Assembly (NCBI GenBank): GCA_024036415.1
Contig: JAMWET010003186.1
Span: forward strand, 372,001-436,000
Direction: 5' to 3'
Source: Prochilodus magdalenae
Taxonomy: Eukaryota > Chordata > Actinopteri > Characiformes > Prochilodontidae
Length of the DNA stretch: 64,000 nt
The notes under the pieces are model-generated. The model made no database searches and was not told the origin of the DNA. It worked only from the letters and a program-made list of their open reading frames with translations. Shown here piece after piece: positions 12,240 through 23,699 of the stretch (positions within the stretch are counted from its first letter, which is position 1; every line of letters starts with the position of its first letter). The translations under genes and the position numbers were made by a program.

Positions 12240-12700
12240 AAATGCAACATATGGATTAATGGACAAGTATGGGAATAGCACAAGCCCCATGATACGATAT
12301 TATTGTGATACTTAAATTACAATATGATATTACTGACACTTTCTGATAACATATATTGTGATTTATTACTCTTAAATGGCAGACACTCATGGCAGCTGGT
12401 TTCACTCTAGTAGCAAATGTTTCATTTGCATTTTCAAAACAGATTTTTTCTATATTAACCCTATTAGTGACCAGTTTATTACCTTGAACTGCTGCTCTGA
12501 CCAGCATTTAAACAACAACATATGGATCCACTGGTGTCTAGCATATTAACTTCCATTGCTGCTCTGGCCAGCATCCAAAAAGCATAGTGTAAAGGCACTG
12601 CAGGACTGGACAAACTGGTTTTATGAACCTGCCGATATGAACTTACTCTTTCTGATATGGGATGTGAATAATGTAGACACTTCTCATTCACACGGGAAGA
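12240..12700. repeat. hAT-MITE-like and short internally duplicated sequence
   Basis: 12285-12370 has the cgatattattgtgatac style of teleost hAT MITEs. 12485-12590 contains two diverged copies of a unit with the core GCTGCTCTG(A/G)CCAGCAT, about 67 bp apart. Low-grade evidence only. Confidence 0.35.
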
Positions 12701-13205
12701 CTAATGAGTTTGCGGCTGGTGTCCTTCAGCTGTAGACCTGCTTTAGTCTGGTATCAATGCTAAGAGCCGATCCCTTATCTGCTTTCTCATCTCTTTTACA
12801 TCGACCTCTGAGAGACATGCAGCGGGCTAAACTGTTCCCAGATCAGCTAACGTTAGCTAGCCTAGCTTGTATGGACACATCAAGACAACAGTTTCAAAAC
12901 ACGCAGAGAAACCGGAAATACAAGATTGCTGATTCCTCTGTTTGGCTGCTCGACCCAACGTTACAGTATTCCTACCTTAATTAGTTTTCTTGGTCAGATC
13001 TTAAGTTACCCCAAAAGCGCTCGGAGAGGCTGATAATGTGGGCTGATACTACACAGACTCGTGTGAACTCCTCAGCCCTGTGAGTTACCCGTCTTCTGCT
13101 TCAGGACCGCCAGTGTTCTACAGCTCACACGCAGGAACCCGTTTCAGTATCTGAAGACTATACTCTCCTAAATGTTCGGGACGCTTATTTGACTAGAGAC
13201 TGTCG

Positions 13206-16200
13206 ATGGCTCCCGTTCCCGAGAGCGACACATACAACGAGGACTGGATGTCTACTTTACCTGAAGAGCTGTGGGATATTCCTTTAACCCACTTAGCCAT
13301 ACCAGGTGGGGCATGACACTTACCTTCTGCTCCTTGGTGCCTGTATGTGTGAGAAGCTGGCCTGATAGAATGTTTTTGGTGATCTTTATTATTTGCTATT
13401 GGTTACAATTTGTAATAATTATGGGCTATTTTTGTTTATAACCATAAACACGGAGCATAGACAAGGGGTCATTATCTGGACATGTTTCTCATATAAACAC
13501 ATTAATTGAACACTTGTGTGAAAGTCACTTGTTTTGGTGAAATACAGAACACACACATGAAATATTTTCATATTTAATATATATCTATGCAAGGTTTTTT
13601 TTTAGTTGCTCATTTTCAAATATGGGACATATATATCAGTTATATATTAACATATGCAAACATATACTTTATGTGTGATGTATTATCACGGTCCAAAAGA
13701 AAAACAAGTATCTCCAAAATGGCATCCACAGAAGAGGGCAAAAATCACTTAAATCTGTACGCAAGACAATGGAACTAGACTTTTTGGAAGCATTTCTGGC
13801 ACATTTTTTCTTTTGGTCCATTCATCATTTAATTTTCATATGACGTGTTCAAATGATGCATAAAAGTAAAACCAACAAAAATCTAGATGCAAGTTTTTCT
13901 TTGGACAGCGAATATATGTAAGACATGTATTACTCATAGATGCTAGCTACATGTTCTATCTTCCCTGTTCCTTACACATACTTCCTCCTTAACATGTGAA
14001 AATGAATATAATAGCTAGAGAATGAAACTATCAACACATGCACACGGCACCCTGTGGAATAAAATCTTTACAACATGAAATAAATGTAAATATTGTTCCA
14101 TGAAACATTTAAATCGCATAATATTTAAGAGCAAACAGGTAACACAGCAACAGTTACACAACTGCACTGGGATGGGTACATATATATGCCCAATATATTT
14201 CTAAATCTTTGTGGTCCCTAAATAATTAGGAAATCATTGGGCGTTGGGAAACATAAAAGTCTCTGATGGAATTCTGATTAACTTGTATGTATAATGTATA
14301 AACAAGTCTGAACATTTATACAGTCACCCATGTATTGGTATTTACCCATACAGGCAGTCACGATGCGATGAGCTACTGTCTGGACATCACCTCTCCGCTG
14401 GTCCGGTCAGAGTCTGATACGTTTAGGCTGCTGGATGGAGTTTTCTGCTGTTTTACTCGCCCATTCATTAATAAATGGGCCACTACACAGGCATGTATAC
14501 ACCTGACGGAACTACTGACTTACTTGCTGAGTTTTTTACAGCGCTAAACGAAAACTCAAAGAACACACCAAGGGACACACTGTGTCTTCTACACAGATGA
14601 ATAAATTTAATACATACATTTTAATCTTAGCTCTTTCGCTCCACTTAAAAAATGATATGTTCTTTTCCATGTTACTGCCTCATCAGGTCAGAGGCATTTT
14701 GGAGCAGTTGCAGACAGGCATTCGATACTTTGACCTACGAATTGCCCACAGACCATATGACACTTCAGATCATCTTTATTTCACTCATGTCATTTACACC
14801 CATCTCACTGTTGCGGTAAGTCTATGTACCGTATCTTTCAATCAAGTGTTCTGTATTTTACCAGGGTTTATTTAAAGCATGTCTGCACCCTTTAAATCAT
14901 TTTTCTTACAGGAGACTTTACGCACGGTTGCTACATGGCTCTCTGATCACCCCAAAGAGATCGTCATTCTGGCCTGTCGTCATTTTGAAGGCTTAAGTGA
15001 AAAATGTCACGAGGACTTTATTTATTTCTTAAAGAAACTGTTTGGCTCTAAACTGTGCCCTCCCAATGTAAGTCATTCATTTCAACATATTTCTATTTTT
15101 ATAATCAGCTTAAATAAAAGTACAGGGGTTTGTGTGGAATACACATACAGTGCTGCACAAAAGTCAGAGACCATTGATTTTATTTCCCCTCAAAAGAGAC
15201 TTAAGTAGGGGTGGGCGATATGATGCTATTTATTGTTATCGTGAAAAGTTATGTTACAGTGGGCTTTTGTGAGCATATTCTGGATATCGTCAGTGCTTAC
15301 TGAACACTGAGTACATGTTTAGCTATAAAGTGAGTTTAATTAGGCCTGTTGAACTGGATTTGGTGCAGCACCGTGTGTAAGTTATTACAGTAAAATCATT
15401 GTAGTTGCAGGTTAAATATTGTTATTGGTGGTACTTTTATATGTGGCACTATAAAGTCTATTAAAGCTTATTAAACCTCAGGAAAACAACATATCGTGAC
15501 ACATATTGTATATTGTTGAAATGTCTTGGTGTATTATAACATATGTATCAAATCACACACCCCCAACTTCACAAGTTATTTTTAGGAGATATTTCAGAGG
15601 AGATGGGATACAAGACAATCCATTCACATAAGAAAAGAGAAAGACAAGTTTCTCCCCCCCAAAAATTTAAAAAGTAAAAATAGAAAGTGGGATTCCTAAC
15701 AACCCTAACAAGACCTGTGCTGTGTTCAGCCCCAACAAACGTAGGAAACGTGGTGTTGCGTAAAACACTGTTGTTACAGCAGAGAAGGCCAATCTTGCTA
15801 TTATATTTTAAAAATAATTTTCAAAATCTGATTAAAAACCTTTACAGTAAAGTACTTACAACAAAATGTGTCATTTAAGCCAGAAGTCATAGCGAAAACG
15901 GTGCAATACCTTTTGATGGCCCTTGTCATCATTAGATAAATAAGAGAAAGTGGAAAAAATCCAGCTCCACTCATGCTTCAGATCTGTTTCTGTACACCTT
16001 TCCTTTATGAGATTACAGCTCAACAATGAGATTTTACTACAGAAAAATAATAAAATAAATAAATACATAAGAAGTACAATCTTACAAAACAACAAACAAA
16101 GAAGCTGCTGGTGCTCTCAGAAGAATAGACTATCTACCCCAGGGTCCAGACCTCAACATCACTGAAAGTGCTTGAGATTATGTGGATCATGGAAAAAAAC

Positions 16201-17342
16201 AGAAATGCAAGCACCTTCTTAGACTTAACATCATGAGGTGAGATAAGTATCCCTGCAGAATTCTTAGAAAACGGAAAGTAGGTCTAACCAAAAGAAGCTA
16301 CACTTCGTGCCCCTTTCCTGATGCCAAAGAATGTACTGGCTATAACTATATATGGTTTTAACTTCAAAATAAACCAATGAAATGTGGGCTTCGAGTTTTG
16401 TACCTCACTTTAATTGGTAATGTGTGGAATGCAGTGTATGAACGTGTCCAGTGTTTGTTCATTCGTTCTTTCATTTTCTCTGCACTGCTTGCCTCTCTAG
16501 GCTGATTTAACTTTGCGTGGCTTGTGGTCATCAGGCCATCAGGTGCTGCTGTCATATGATGACCAGGCAGTAGCGCGGCACAAAGTGCTGTGTCATGGAA
16601 TCCCTTACTGGTGGGCAAACAAGGCTAATGCTGATGAACTCCTCCAGTATCTCGAATGGCAAAAAGAACTTGGCCGGCCAGGTGAGGGGGAGGTTGGAGG
16701 TTATAACTGAATGAATCTATGTCGTTTTTTAACGCTGACAAATATGATGGATGATTATTTGAACAGCTGACAAGCTAAATAGACTCTTGCAATGTAAACA
16801 TTGATGGCTTTTTTGGATCTGCAGCTTTTTTAATTCACTTTAAGAAAGGGTGTTAGTAATCCAGAGCGAATGATACTTGTGCAGTTTTAAGAAAAACAGA
16901 GAGCCAGTGGACTCAAGCAAATGCATTGCGTCCTGTCAATAATGCAGGTGTTTGCATATTCACTGTATGCAAAGCTCTAGTTGTTTGTGGACCATGTTCA
17001 GTGCTGCACCTAAAAAGTACAATGGGTTGGTCATCTGCACTGCTGACTATTTAATTATTTAATTTCTATTTAATAATATGCACTGTGTGTACAGATGGCT
17101 TCTTTGTTTCCGGCTTGAACTTAACTGCAGACCGCTGCTTCATTGCCTCCCACCCACAAGTGTCCCTGAAGACCCTGACCATGGAGAACTGGGAGTATGT
17201 CAGGAAATGGCTAAAGGATCAGAAGCCTGGAGCTGACAGTACAAGCCTCAACATCATTGCTGGAGACTTTGTTGGGGCTATTCCATTTTGCTCGCTTGTA
17301 ATTGCTCTTAACAAAAAACTGCTCAAACAAAGAGAGTGTTAA
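13206..17342 (+). CDS. PI-PLC X domain-containing protein 1-like, second tandem copy
   Basis: Six coding exons: 13206-13305, 14354-14490, 14687-14815, 14912-15067, 16501-16681, 17095-17342 (TAA), giving 316 aa. Exons 3-5 match the neighbouring plcxd1 exactly in length (129, 156 and 181 nt) and phase, which shows a tandem gene duplication. Catalytic histidines are kept: His36 in IPGSHDAMSYCLD and His113 in LYFTHVIYT. The C-terminus ends NIIAGDFVGAIPF...LLKQREC. Exon 2 ends CAG followed by GCATGT, so intron 2 must use a GC donor; all other introns are GT-AG. The protein diverges from copy 1 in many positions but has no stop or frameshift, so it looks functional. Which copy is the direct PLCXD1 orthologue cannot be decided here. 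It converges on gtpbp6, and the 3' ends probably overlap. Confidence 0.94.
14491..14686 (+). other. GC-AG intron (intron 2 of the second PLCXD gene)
   Basis: The exon ends ACTACACAG and the intron begins GCATGT. The acceptor is GCCTCATCAG at 14677-14686. Reading frame and homology to copy 1 (ACACAG|GTAGAG) fix the junction at 14490, so the donor dinucleotide is GC rather than GT. Confidence 0.8.
15147..16335 (+). mobile_element. Tc1-like element relic interrupted by a MITE
   Basis: Begins with ACAGTGCTGCACAAAAGTCA at about 15149, a terminal motif of a teleost Tc1 family. A degraded transposase C-terminus appears at 16125-16190, where the + frame reads GPDLNITES (the E of the DDE triad) and DYVDHGKK. 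Stops and frameshifts are present, so it cannot be active. It lies in intron 4 of the second PLCXD gene and is split by the repeat at 15207-15565. Confidence 0.55.
15207..15565. mobile_element. hAT-like MITE nested in the Tc1 relic
   Basis: The left end reads AGGGGTGGGCGATATGAT. The right end, reverse-complemented, reads GGGGGTGTGTGATTTGAT. These are imperfect terminal inverted repeats of the type seen in fish hAT MITEs. There is no ORF. The interior has the repeated ATATCGTGAC / ATTGTATATTGTT style. Confidence 0.5.
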
Positions 17343-17603
17343 TGACAGAGGGAATCAGCTTGGCTTGTTAAGGTGGACATTTGATTTCTACCCAAGGCTT
17401 CTTAGATGAAGCTGTGCATCCACGAGCGCATTTCCGAGCGCTTTGTTGTGTAAACCACTCAGGAAGCATGCAAAACAAGCAGAGAATGTAATATGCAGCA
17501 TTTAGGCATTGTGAACAGACTGTCCAGCTGGACACTGCTGTGGAAACAGGAGCCTGAAAACCAGTCAGAGAGAGCAGGGGGAAGGCAGTCTGACTTTGAA
17601 TAC

Positions 17604-17609
17604 TTTATT
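17604..17609 (-). promoter_or_regulatory. Poly(A) signal of gtpbp6
   Basis: TTTATT on the + strand is AATAAA on the - strand, 180 bases after the gtpbp6 stop. It lies inside the presumed 3' UTR of the convergent PLCXD gene. Confidence 0.55.
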
Positions 17610-17698
17610 GTTTACATATGTACACACTCTCTATATTGTGTATTTGTTTGCACAATCATTTTTACACTGAAGGGTTTAATACATTTTTGAAACGCATT

Positions 17699-17704
17699 AA
17701 TAAA
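17699..17704 (+). promoter_or_regulatory. Poly(A) signal of the second PLCXD gene
   Basis: AATAAA about 360 bases after the stop codon, in T-rich sequence. It lies beyond the gtpbp6 poly(A) signal on the opposite strand. Confidence 0.6.
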
Positions 17705-17788
17705 ATATTTATCCATCTATGTCCACAGTGAGTAATTGACTTCAGAAATAGACACAATTAGCCTGGCCCCAAGACAAGCCGGCTGTTT

Positions 17789-20700
17789 CTAAGTGACCTG
17801 GAACAGCTTCCTGTAGCGGCCATATGCAGCAGCACTGATGATTACCTTGACGTTGGCGGTACAGTCATCTCCCGCGTCATGCACCTCCTGAACAGTGGCT
17901 TCCTTATAAAGCCACCTACACATGAAGCGCATTTAAAAAAGGAAGAAGAATAGTCAGTATTTATTAAGGGTGTTATGATGAGAATGAGTACTATATTCCT
18001 GACACATACTTGCCAGACACTTTGTTTATGATACTTTTGTGATGATGTTTTGAAGTGATATATATATTTTTAAATCCCCAAAGAAAACTAGTATGACTGT
18101 TTCATCATTATACCATTATCAACTTTATGTATAGAAACCTGTGACGTGTAGGTTTCCTGGTTATATATTTGTGTTACTGACATTGTGCTACTATTCATAG
18201 AACCACTACTGCACTGAAATCAGAGCCAGTTAAGTTTTTCTACAATGCAATTTTATATTAAAACCCTTTGAATGACTTTAATAAAACACTGATTGAAAGA
18301 ATAAAATCTCCTATGAAATCATCCTGAAACCAAACCTGACCTATTTCAGTTTTTAATGGATGTTTGTGTTTGTATTGGGTATAAGGTATCATATGACATA
18401 TGACTCTAATCAGAAAAGGTTGGGACAGTATAGAACCTTTAAAGTGTTTTAGGTGTGATTTTGACTCATTCTTCCTGCAAACACATCTTAAGGTGTACAA
18501 CAGTACAGAGTCGTTGTTGGTGCACTCTTTGTTTTGTTTTTTTTAATTCTCCACACATGCTCCACTGGGGACAGGTCACTGCAGGCATGCCAGTCTAGTA
18601 TCCATACTCTCTTCCTCCACAGCCATGCCTTTGGGGTTTTGTGTGTTCTTGTTGAACAATGCAGGAGGTCCTTGGAAAGGTCTTCTTGAAGCAGCTTATG
18701 TTGATCTCAGTGTACTTTTCTGCATTAATGCTGTAAAAGACCTGCGTCAAGGACACGGAAACACTGACCTCATACCAGGACAGACCCTGACTTTTGGACT
18801 TATTGCTGATAACAGTGTGGATGGTGCTTTTTGTCTTTGATCCTGAGTACGCAGTGTCCATTTCTTCCGGAAAAGATTTATAATACTGAGTCCAGAAAAG
18901 TCTGCTTCTGGACATGGTTAACATACAGCTTCTGTTTTGTACAGTAAAGTGGCATTTTTTTAAATGTATATATGTATCTATGTATAGTAGTGCTTGGTAA
19001 AGGTTTGCCAAGTAATCCCTTAACATTATCATTATTAAGAAATTTTCTCCTGCATTTGTTTACAAACTGTCCTCTGCCCATCTTTACTCCTCACTCAGCC
19101 TTCCGTGGATACTGTCTTTGCGCCAAATCACAATGACAATGACTTGTTGAAGTCACCTGTTTCAAAAACCTAATAACTGAATAACTGGTTGAAAATACTA
19201 AAATGCAAACTGATTTACATTTACTTGACTTAAATAATCTTCACTATACAAACTGTGTATCGCATTACTTTTTCGGGGGAGGGCTTTGCCAGCAAGTTAC
19301 AACAATAGAATGCAATGCCAAAAAGTACTGCAAAAATGTCCTTCTATTCGTAGCCTAACTATGGCAACAGCGAGGAGCTCAAAGCTCTGCCAGACAATGT
19401 TATGGCTGGAATCAGGGCTGCAAGATACACAGATAACATCTGACCTAACACCAACTCAGACCCCAGGCACATGTGACGAGAGATCCAAGTGATCACTGAT
19501 TACAGGAGCAAAGTCAGTACCCCAGTGACCACAGAAGCCTCCCTACCAACTGAACTGAACAACTTCCACAGATGCTTCGAGACCACTGCTCAGGCCCAGT
19601 CCTCCAACACTGCCTTGCTCCCCACCACTCACACTCGCTACAGATGAGGTGAGGAGAGCACTGATAAGGGTTTTAACCTAGAAATCTGCGGGTCCAGATC
19701 GCATTCCAGGGCTGGTACTGAAAGCTTGTGCCAACCAGCTGGGCTCTACCTTCAGAGTCATCTTCAACCTTTCCCTGGCACAGTCTACTGTTCCTATATA
19801 TACTCATATGTTCTTTAAATGCTCTGGAGAAGGAGCCTGACTGTGTTTGATTATACTGTACAACACTGTATTGAAATTGAAATTAAAAATGCAAACATAC
19901 GGTGCTGATGAAAAGTCTACTGTTATCTAATTTATCATAATGATAATTCATCTTAATTTATTACATGTCACTTACCCTAACTGTGGGCTGTTGAGCTGAA
20001 CCTTCAGAGTCAGGATTTCTTTCCCAGTGGACTTCACAACAGCTTCTTCTACTCTCTGCTTTAGCTCCTCCAATCCCATCTCTTTCAGTGCTGATATAGG
20101 CACAGCCTCAGGCTCAGATGACTCATAACTAAGAAATAATCACATATATACAGATTTTATAATTATCTGCAACACATATAAACATGTCCTTACATCTGAC
20201 TGCTGGTCTTACCCTTCAACAAGGTCAATTTTATTGTGCACCTCTACGATGGAGTTCATGAGTTTTTCTGGGATCTGAAGGTTCTTTAAAATGTTTAGTA
20301 CGTTTACTTTTTGATTCACGGTCTCTGGATGACTAATGTCCCTCACGTGAACAATGAGATCCTGATCAAGGAGAGAAGATGCTGGTTAGGATAAAAGGGA
20401 TGGAATTCACTGAAAATAGGCATTTTTCTGGCAGTGAACATTCAGAGCCTTGGGGTACATACAGAGTGTGCCACGTCCTCCAAAGTTGCAGAAAAGGAGT
20501 CTATGAGCTGGTGAGGCAGTTGGGACAGGAAGCCAATCGTGTCCACGTATAGTACAGACATATGACTGGGTAGCTGCCCTGCGTGTACTGTGACATCCAG
20601 GGTGGCAAAGAGCTGATCTTTAGGCTGAAGTCCAGCATCGCCGGTCAAGGCTTTGATGAGCGTGGTCTTACCTAAAGAGACAAACCGAGCTTTAACATAT

Positions 20701-23683
20701 TCAGTAGGTGGTGTAAATCTCTGATCTCAGTTGCTGCAAGTCACCCTGTAAACCTTGAAATAGAAATTTAAATGTTAGAGGCACTGGGTGGAATTCTGTG
20801 GTAGGTTTTCAAACCAAGTCTTAATTATTTAAACATATTTACACAATCGTAAAGTAAAAACAAACACGTTAACAGAAGGTCTGGCTCAGTGTTTAGGTTT
20901 AAAATGAAGGTACAATGACAATAGTATATAATTCACTTCACCAGGGTTTTGACACAGTTCTCTTTTAATGCACTCACAATCATCAGATTCATCCTTTCAG
21001 AGAACAGGCTAGAAGCATTTTCGAAATGTTCTTTTGTACATTTCCACCAGAGAGCTCTCCAAATCCCTAAATCTTCCATAGTGCAGCTTTAGAAAATGAT
21101 GCAAATGCACTGTAAAATCTCAGATCTAATCTACAAGCAATGAAAAATCATGTATGTGACTGTTCCAATAATGTGTATGCAACAGTGAAATACAGATTTG
21201 TTAAAAATATTTAATTTACATTCAGTGTGTAGAACTGGAACTCAGGATTCCTACATATATCACAATGTGACCTTTTAATATATGCCAGTAACACAGATTG
21301 TCCCCCTCTATATATATCCATCTTACTGGACAGACTGGTTTCTTCCCTGGCTTTATGTTAAACTGTATAAAAGACATAAAAGCTAAATAAATATATATTT
21401 TTTCCAGGGGTCAATTCCTTCCTGTACCTGACACTGTGCCCCTTAAAGTTTGGAAAAAAACAGGGCTTGAATCAATATTACTCTGTCACTTAATGACCTC
21501 TTTTTAAGCCAACTACCTACCTCGGGTGGAATTATGTTTTGTAGTTGTTTGAGAAATGCAGATTTGCATTGTTATACTCTTAACATGCACTGACTGAGCA
21601 TGTTCCCTAATAATCAGCTTTCCTATAAACACTTTAACCTTAATTTTAAAGATAAATAGCTCTAAGCGAAGCCTGGCCTTACCACAGTTGGTGTAGCCCA
21701 TGACCGAGATGATGGGAAAGTCTTTGTTTTTGCGCTGCGAGCGGAGCAGGTGTCTCTTCTTCCTCAGTCGCTGAAGTGCAGCACGAATCTTCAGCTCACG
21801 TTCCTTCAGTATCCTCTGCTGAACCTCATACAGAGTTTCACCTGTACACACCATAGCAAACTACTCCAGCCATACTCCACTGGTACTGAGATAAAACTGG
21901 CAGACTTACTGACATGTCTCATACCTGAACCCATAATATACCTTGAACCTCCACCTTGCTGGTCCAAGTTTGCAGCTTCATTCTTCAGTCGTGACCTAAG
22001 AGAGTCCAAAGAGAAGGAGAAACTGTCATGGAATTTACTATGTACAAATTTGATTATCAACGCTTATAAGAATAATAATTACATAATTACAATTTATATC
22101 TGAATACAGCCCAAACTGCCCTCCGCGGGTAATGAACTGAACAAGGTTTAATCTTTACTTGAGCAGAGGAATCTCAGCCAGCGAGATCTGCAGTTTGGCC
22201 TCTTTCGTTCTGGCATTACGACGGAAAATGTGCAGAACCAGCGAGTATCTGTCAAAGACCTTCACACCCCAGACGTCCTGCAGATCCCTCTTAAACAAAA
22301 GCATCACAGCACAAAATATCATGTGAATATGTGAGTTAATATACTGAATACTGCACATACTGTCGTTTTGAACAACATTTTTCATTCAAGGTTTGTGTGT
22401 TTCTTTCAAAGATGCTATGGAAGACCATTTCTGCTGCTTAAAAAAAAGGCCATACAGTATTAGCACAGTATTATGACTTAGCATCTCATACTTATGTGGG
22501 AAATTTAAACGATGTAACAAATGCACATTAATCTGGCTATTCTTCTATTGGAATATTCATACGACAACTGGGAAATACAAATGTAACATTTTGTGAATTT
22601 CAGAATTGTGCAAATAATTCTATAATAATGCATTTATTATTATTGTATCCACCTCAGACAATGGTGACAAGCGCTCAATGTTTACAAAAACAGCCGTAAT
22701 GCCAGGTGTTCTTCTGATCTTCTCTACACAAGTGCATCAGAACAGAAAGAGAAACAGTTAAATATTTTACATTAGTAATAGGTTTAAATAGAAAATGTGC
22801 CCAGGCACGAGGTGGGGTAGTAAGGACCTGTGAGAGCCTGGAAATTTCCCTTGCCGAATATTCTCTTCTTTTCTGGCGTTTTGGTAGAGAGGATGATCTT
22901 GTCAACAACAGTCCAGTTCTGTAATGTTTTCACCAGCCCTACAGCTTCTTCCATTTGGAGGTCAGCTTCAAGACAAGAAGACACATCTCTCAGTCTTTCT
23001 CATGACCAATCTCTCTTATGTACCACTCTCTGATAACACTGAATCGGGGCACACTGCACAAGCATGAGCTCGTTTCTGTGTTCTGAATGTGGCTGTTCTC
23101 AAACAGCATAGTGCTACCAAATAACAGAGATATTTATCATATACTAGATCAGATACTAACTAACATAAGAACCATATTGGTGAAGATGATGGTTTTATTG
23201 CACTTGCTTACAATTTGTCTGTGCGTCTTTCGTTTTGAGGGTGGAATGCTTACCTGTGGTCAGGTACTGCTTTTTTTGTCCCCATTTGACATCTGGATGA
23301 ACAATGAAGACCCTGTGGTCCTCATCACCTATAACTGTGGGAATCTGCTGCTGAAACAGTTCCTCAACTTCGGTGTCACCAATGAAATCCTCATCGTTTT
23401 CTCCTCCATCATCCATGCTTTCATGGCCGGAGTTGGCATTCTTGCCCTTGAATTTGTTAACAGTCACTGAGAAAGTCCTGTTTGGTGAAACCCCTCCATA
23501 TGTAATCCCTGGACTCTGGACTGAACATGGTAACCGTGTGTTTAATTTAACAAGGTGCTTTCTCTGACGGGAGGTGAACGTGGGACAGCTTTGGTTAGTC
23601 CATGATGAATAATATCTCCTCCAAGCAGACCTGCACAACACCAGCACATGTTTACCCAGCGCGCTGCATTTGCTTACATCCAT
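17789..23683 (-). CDS. gtpbp6: GTP-binding protein 6, mitochondrial HflX-family GTPase
   Basis: Ten coding exons read on the - strand: 23683-23254, 22965-22828, 22723-22653, 22289-22159, 21995-21925, 21841-21683, 20671-20463, 20361-20213, 20128-19976, 17915-17789. They give 545 aa; human GTPBP6 is about 516. The N-terminus (first about 30 residues, with AWRRYYSSW) is basic and suits a mitochondrial presequence. The HflX N-domain and coiled linker (about 160-320) precede the G domain. Motifs are P-loop GYTNCGKT at 329-336 (split by an intron), FATLD switch I, DTIGF at 377-381 (G3), and NKID at 446-449 (G4). The C-terminus AAYGRYRKLF is typical of GTPBP6. GTPBP6 acts in mitoribosome recycling and assembly. 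The last intron is 2.06 kb and has collected repeats; the exon 2 donor (CAG|GTCCTT) is weak. The gene is convergent with the PLCXD pair, as in human. Confidence 0.95.
18405..18895. repeat. Interspersed repeat in the last gtpbp6 intron
   Basis: Contains blocks that recur in teleost non-autonomous repeats, such as GGTTGGGACAGTAT near the left end, TTTTCTGCATTAATGCTG, and GACTTTTGGACTTATTGCTG with GTGTCCATTTCTTCCG at the right. No ORF. The family cannot be named from the sequence. Confidence 0.55.
19330..19800 (+). mobile_element. LINE reverse-transcriptase fragment (L2/Rex1-like)
   Basis: The + frame gives ITDYRSKVSTPVTTEASLP, then NNFHRCFETT. After an in-frame stop come RKSAGPDRIPGLVLKACANQ and FRVIFNLSLAQS. 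This is the N-terminal part of the RT domain of fish L2/Rex1-type LINEs (consensus like K-A-A-G-P-D-G-I). It is truncated at both ends, carries stops, and lies antisense to gtpbp6 inside its last intron. Confidence 0.75.
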
Positions 23684-23699
23684 ACTTTCAGTGCCTGTT

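Noticed and set aside
23087..23470. 127-codon open frame on the + strand
   Set aside because: It is the antisense shadow of gtpbp6 exon 1.
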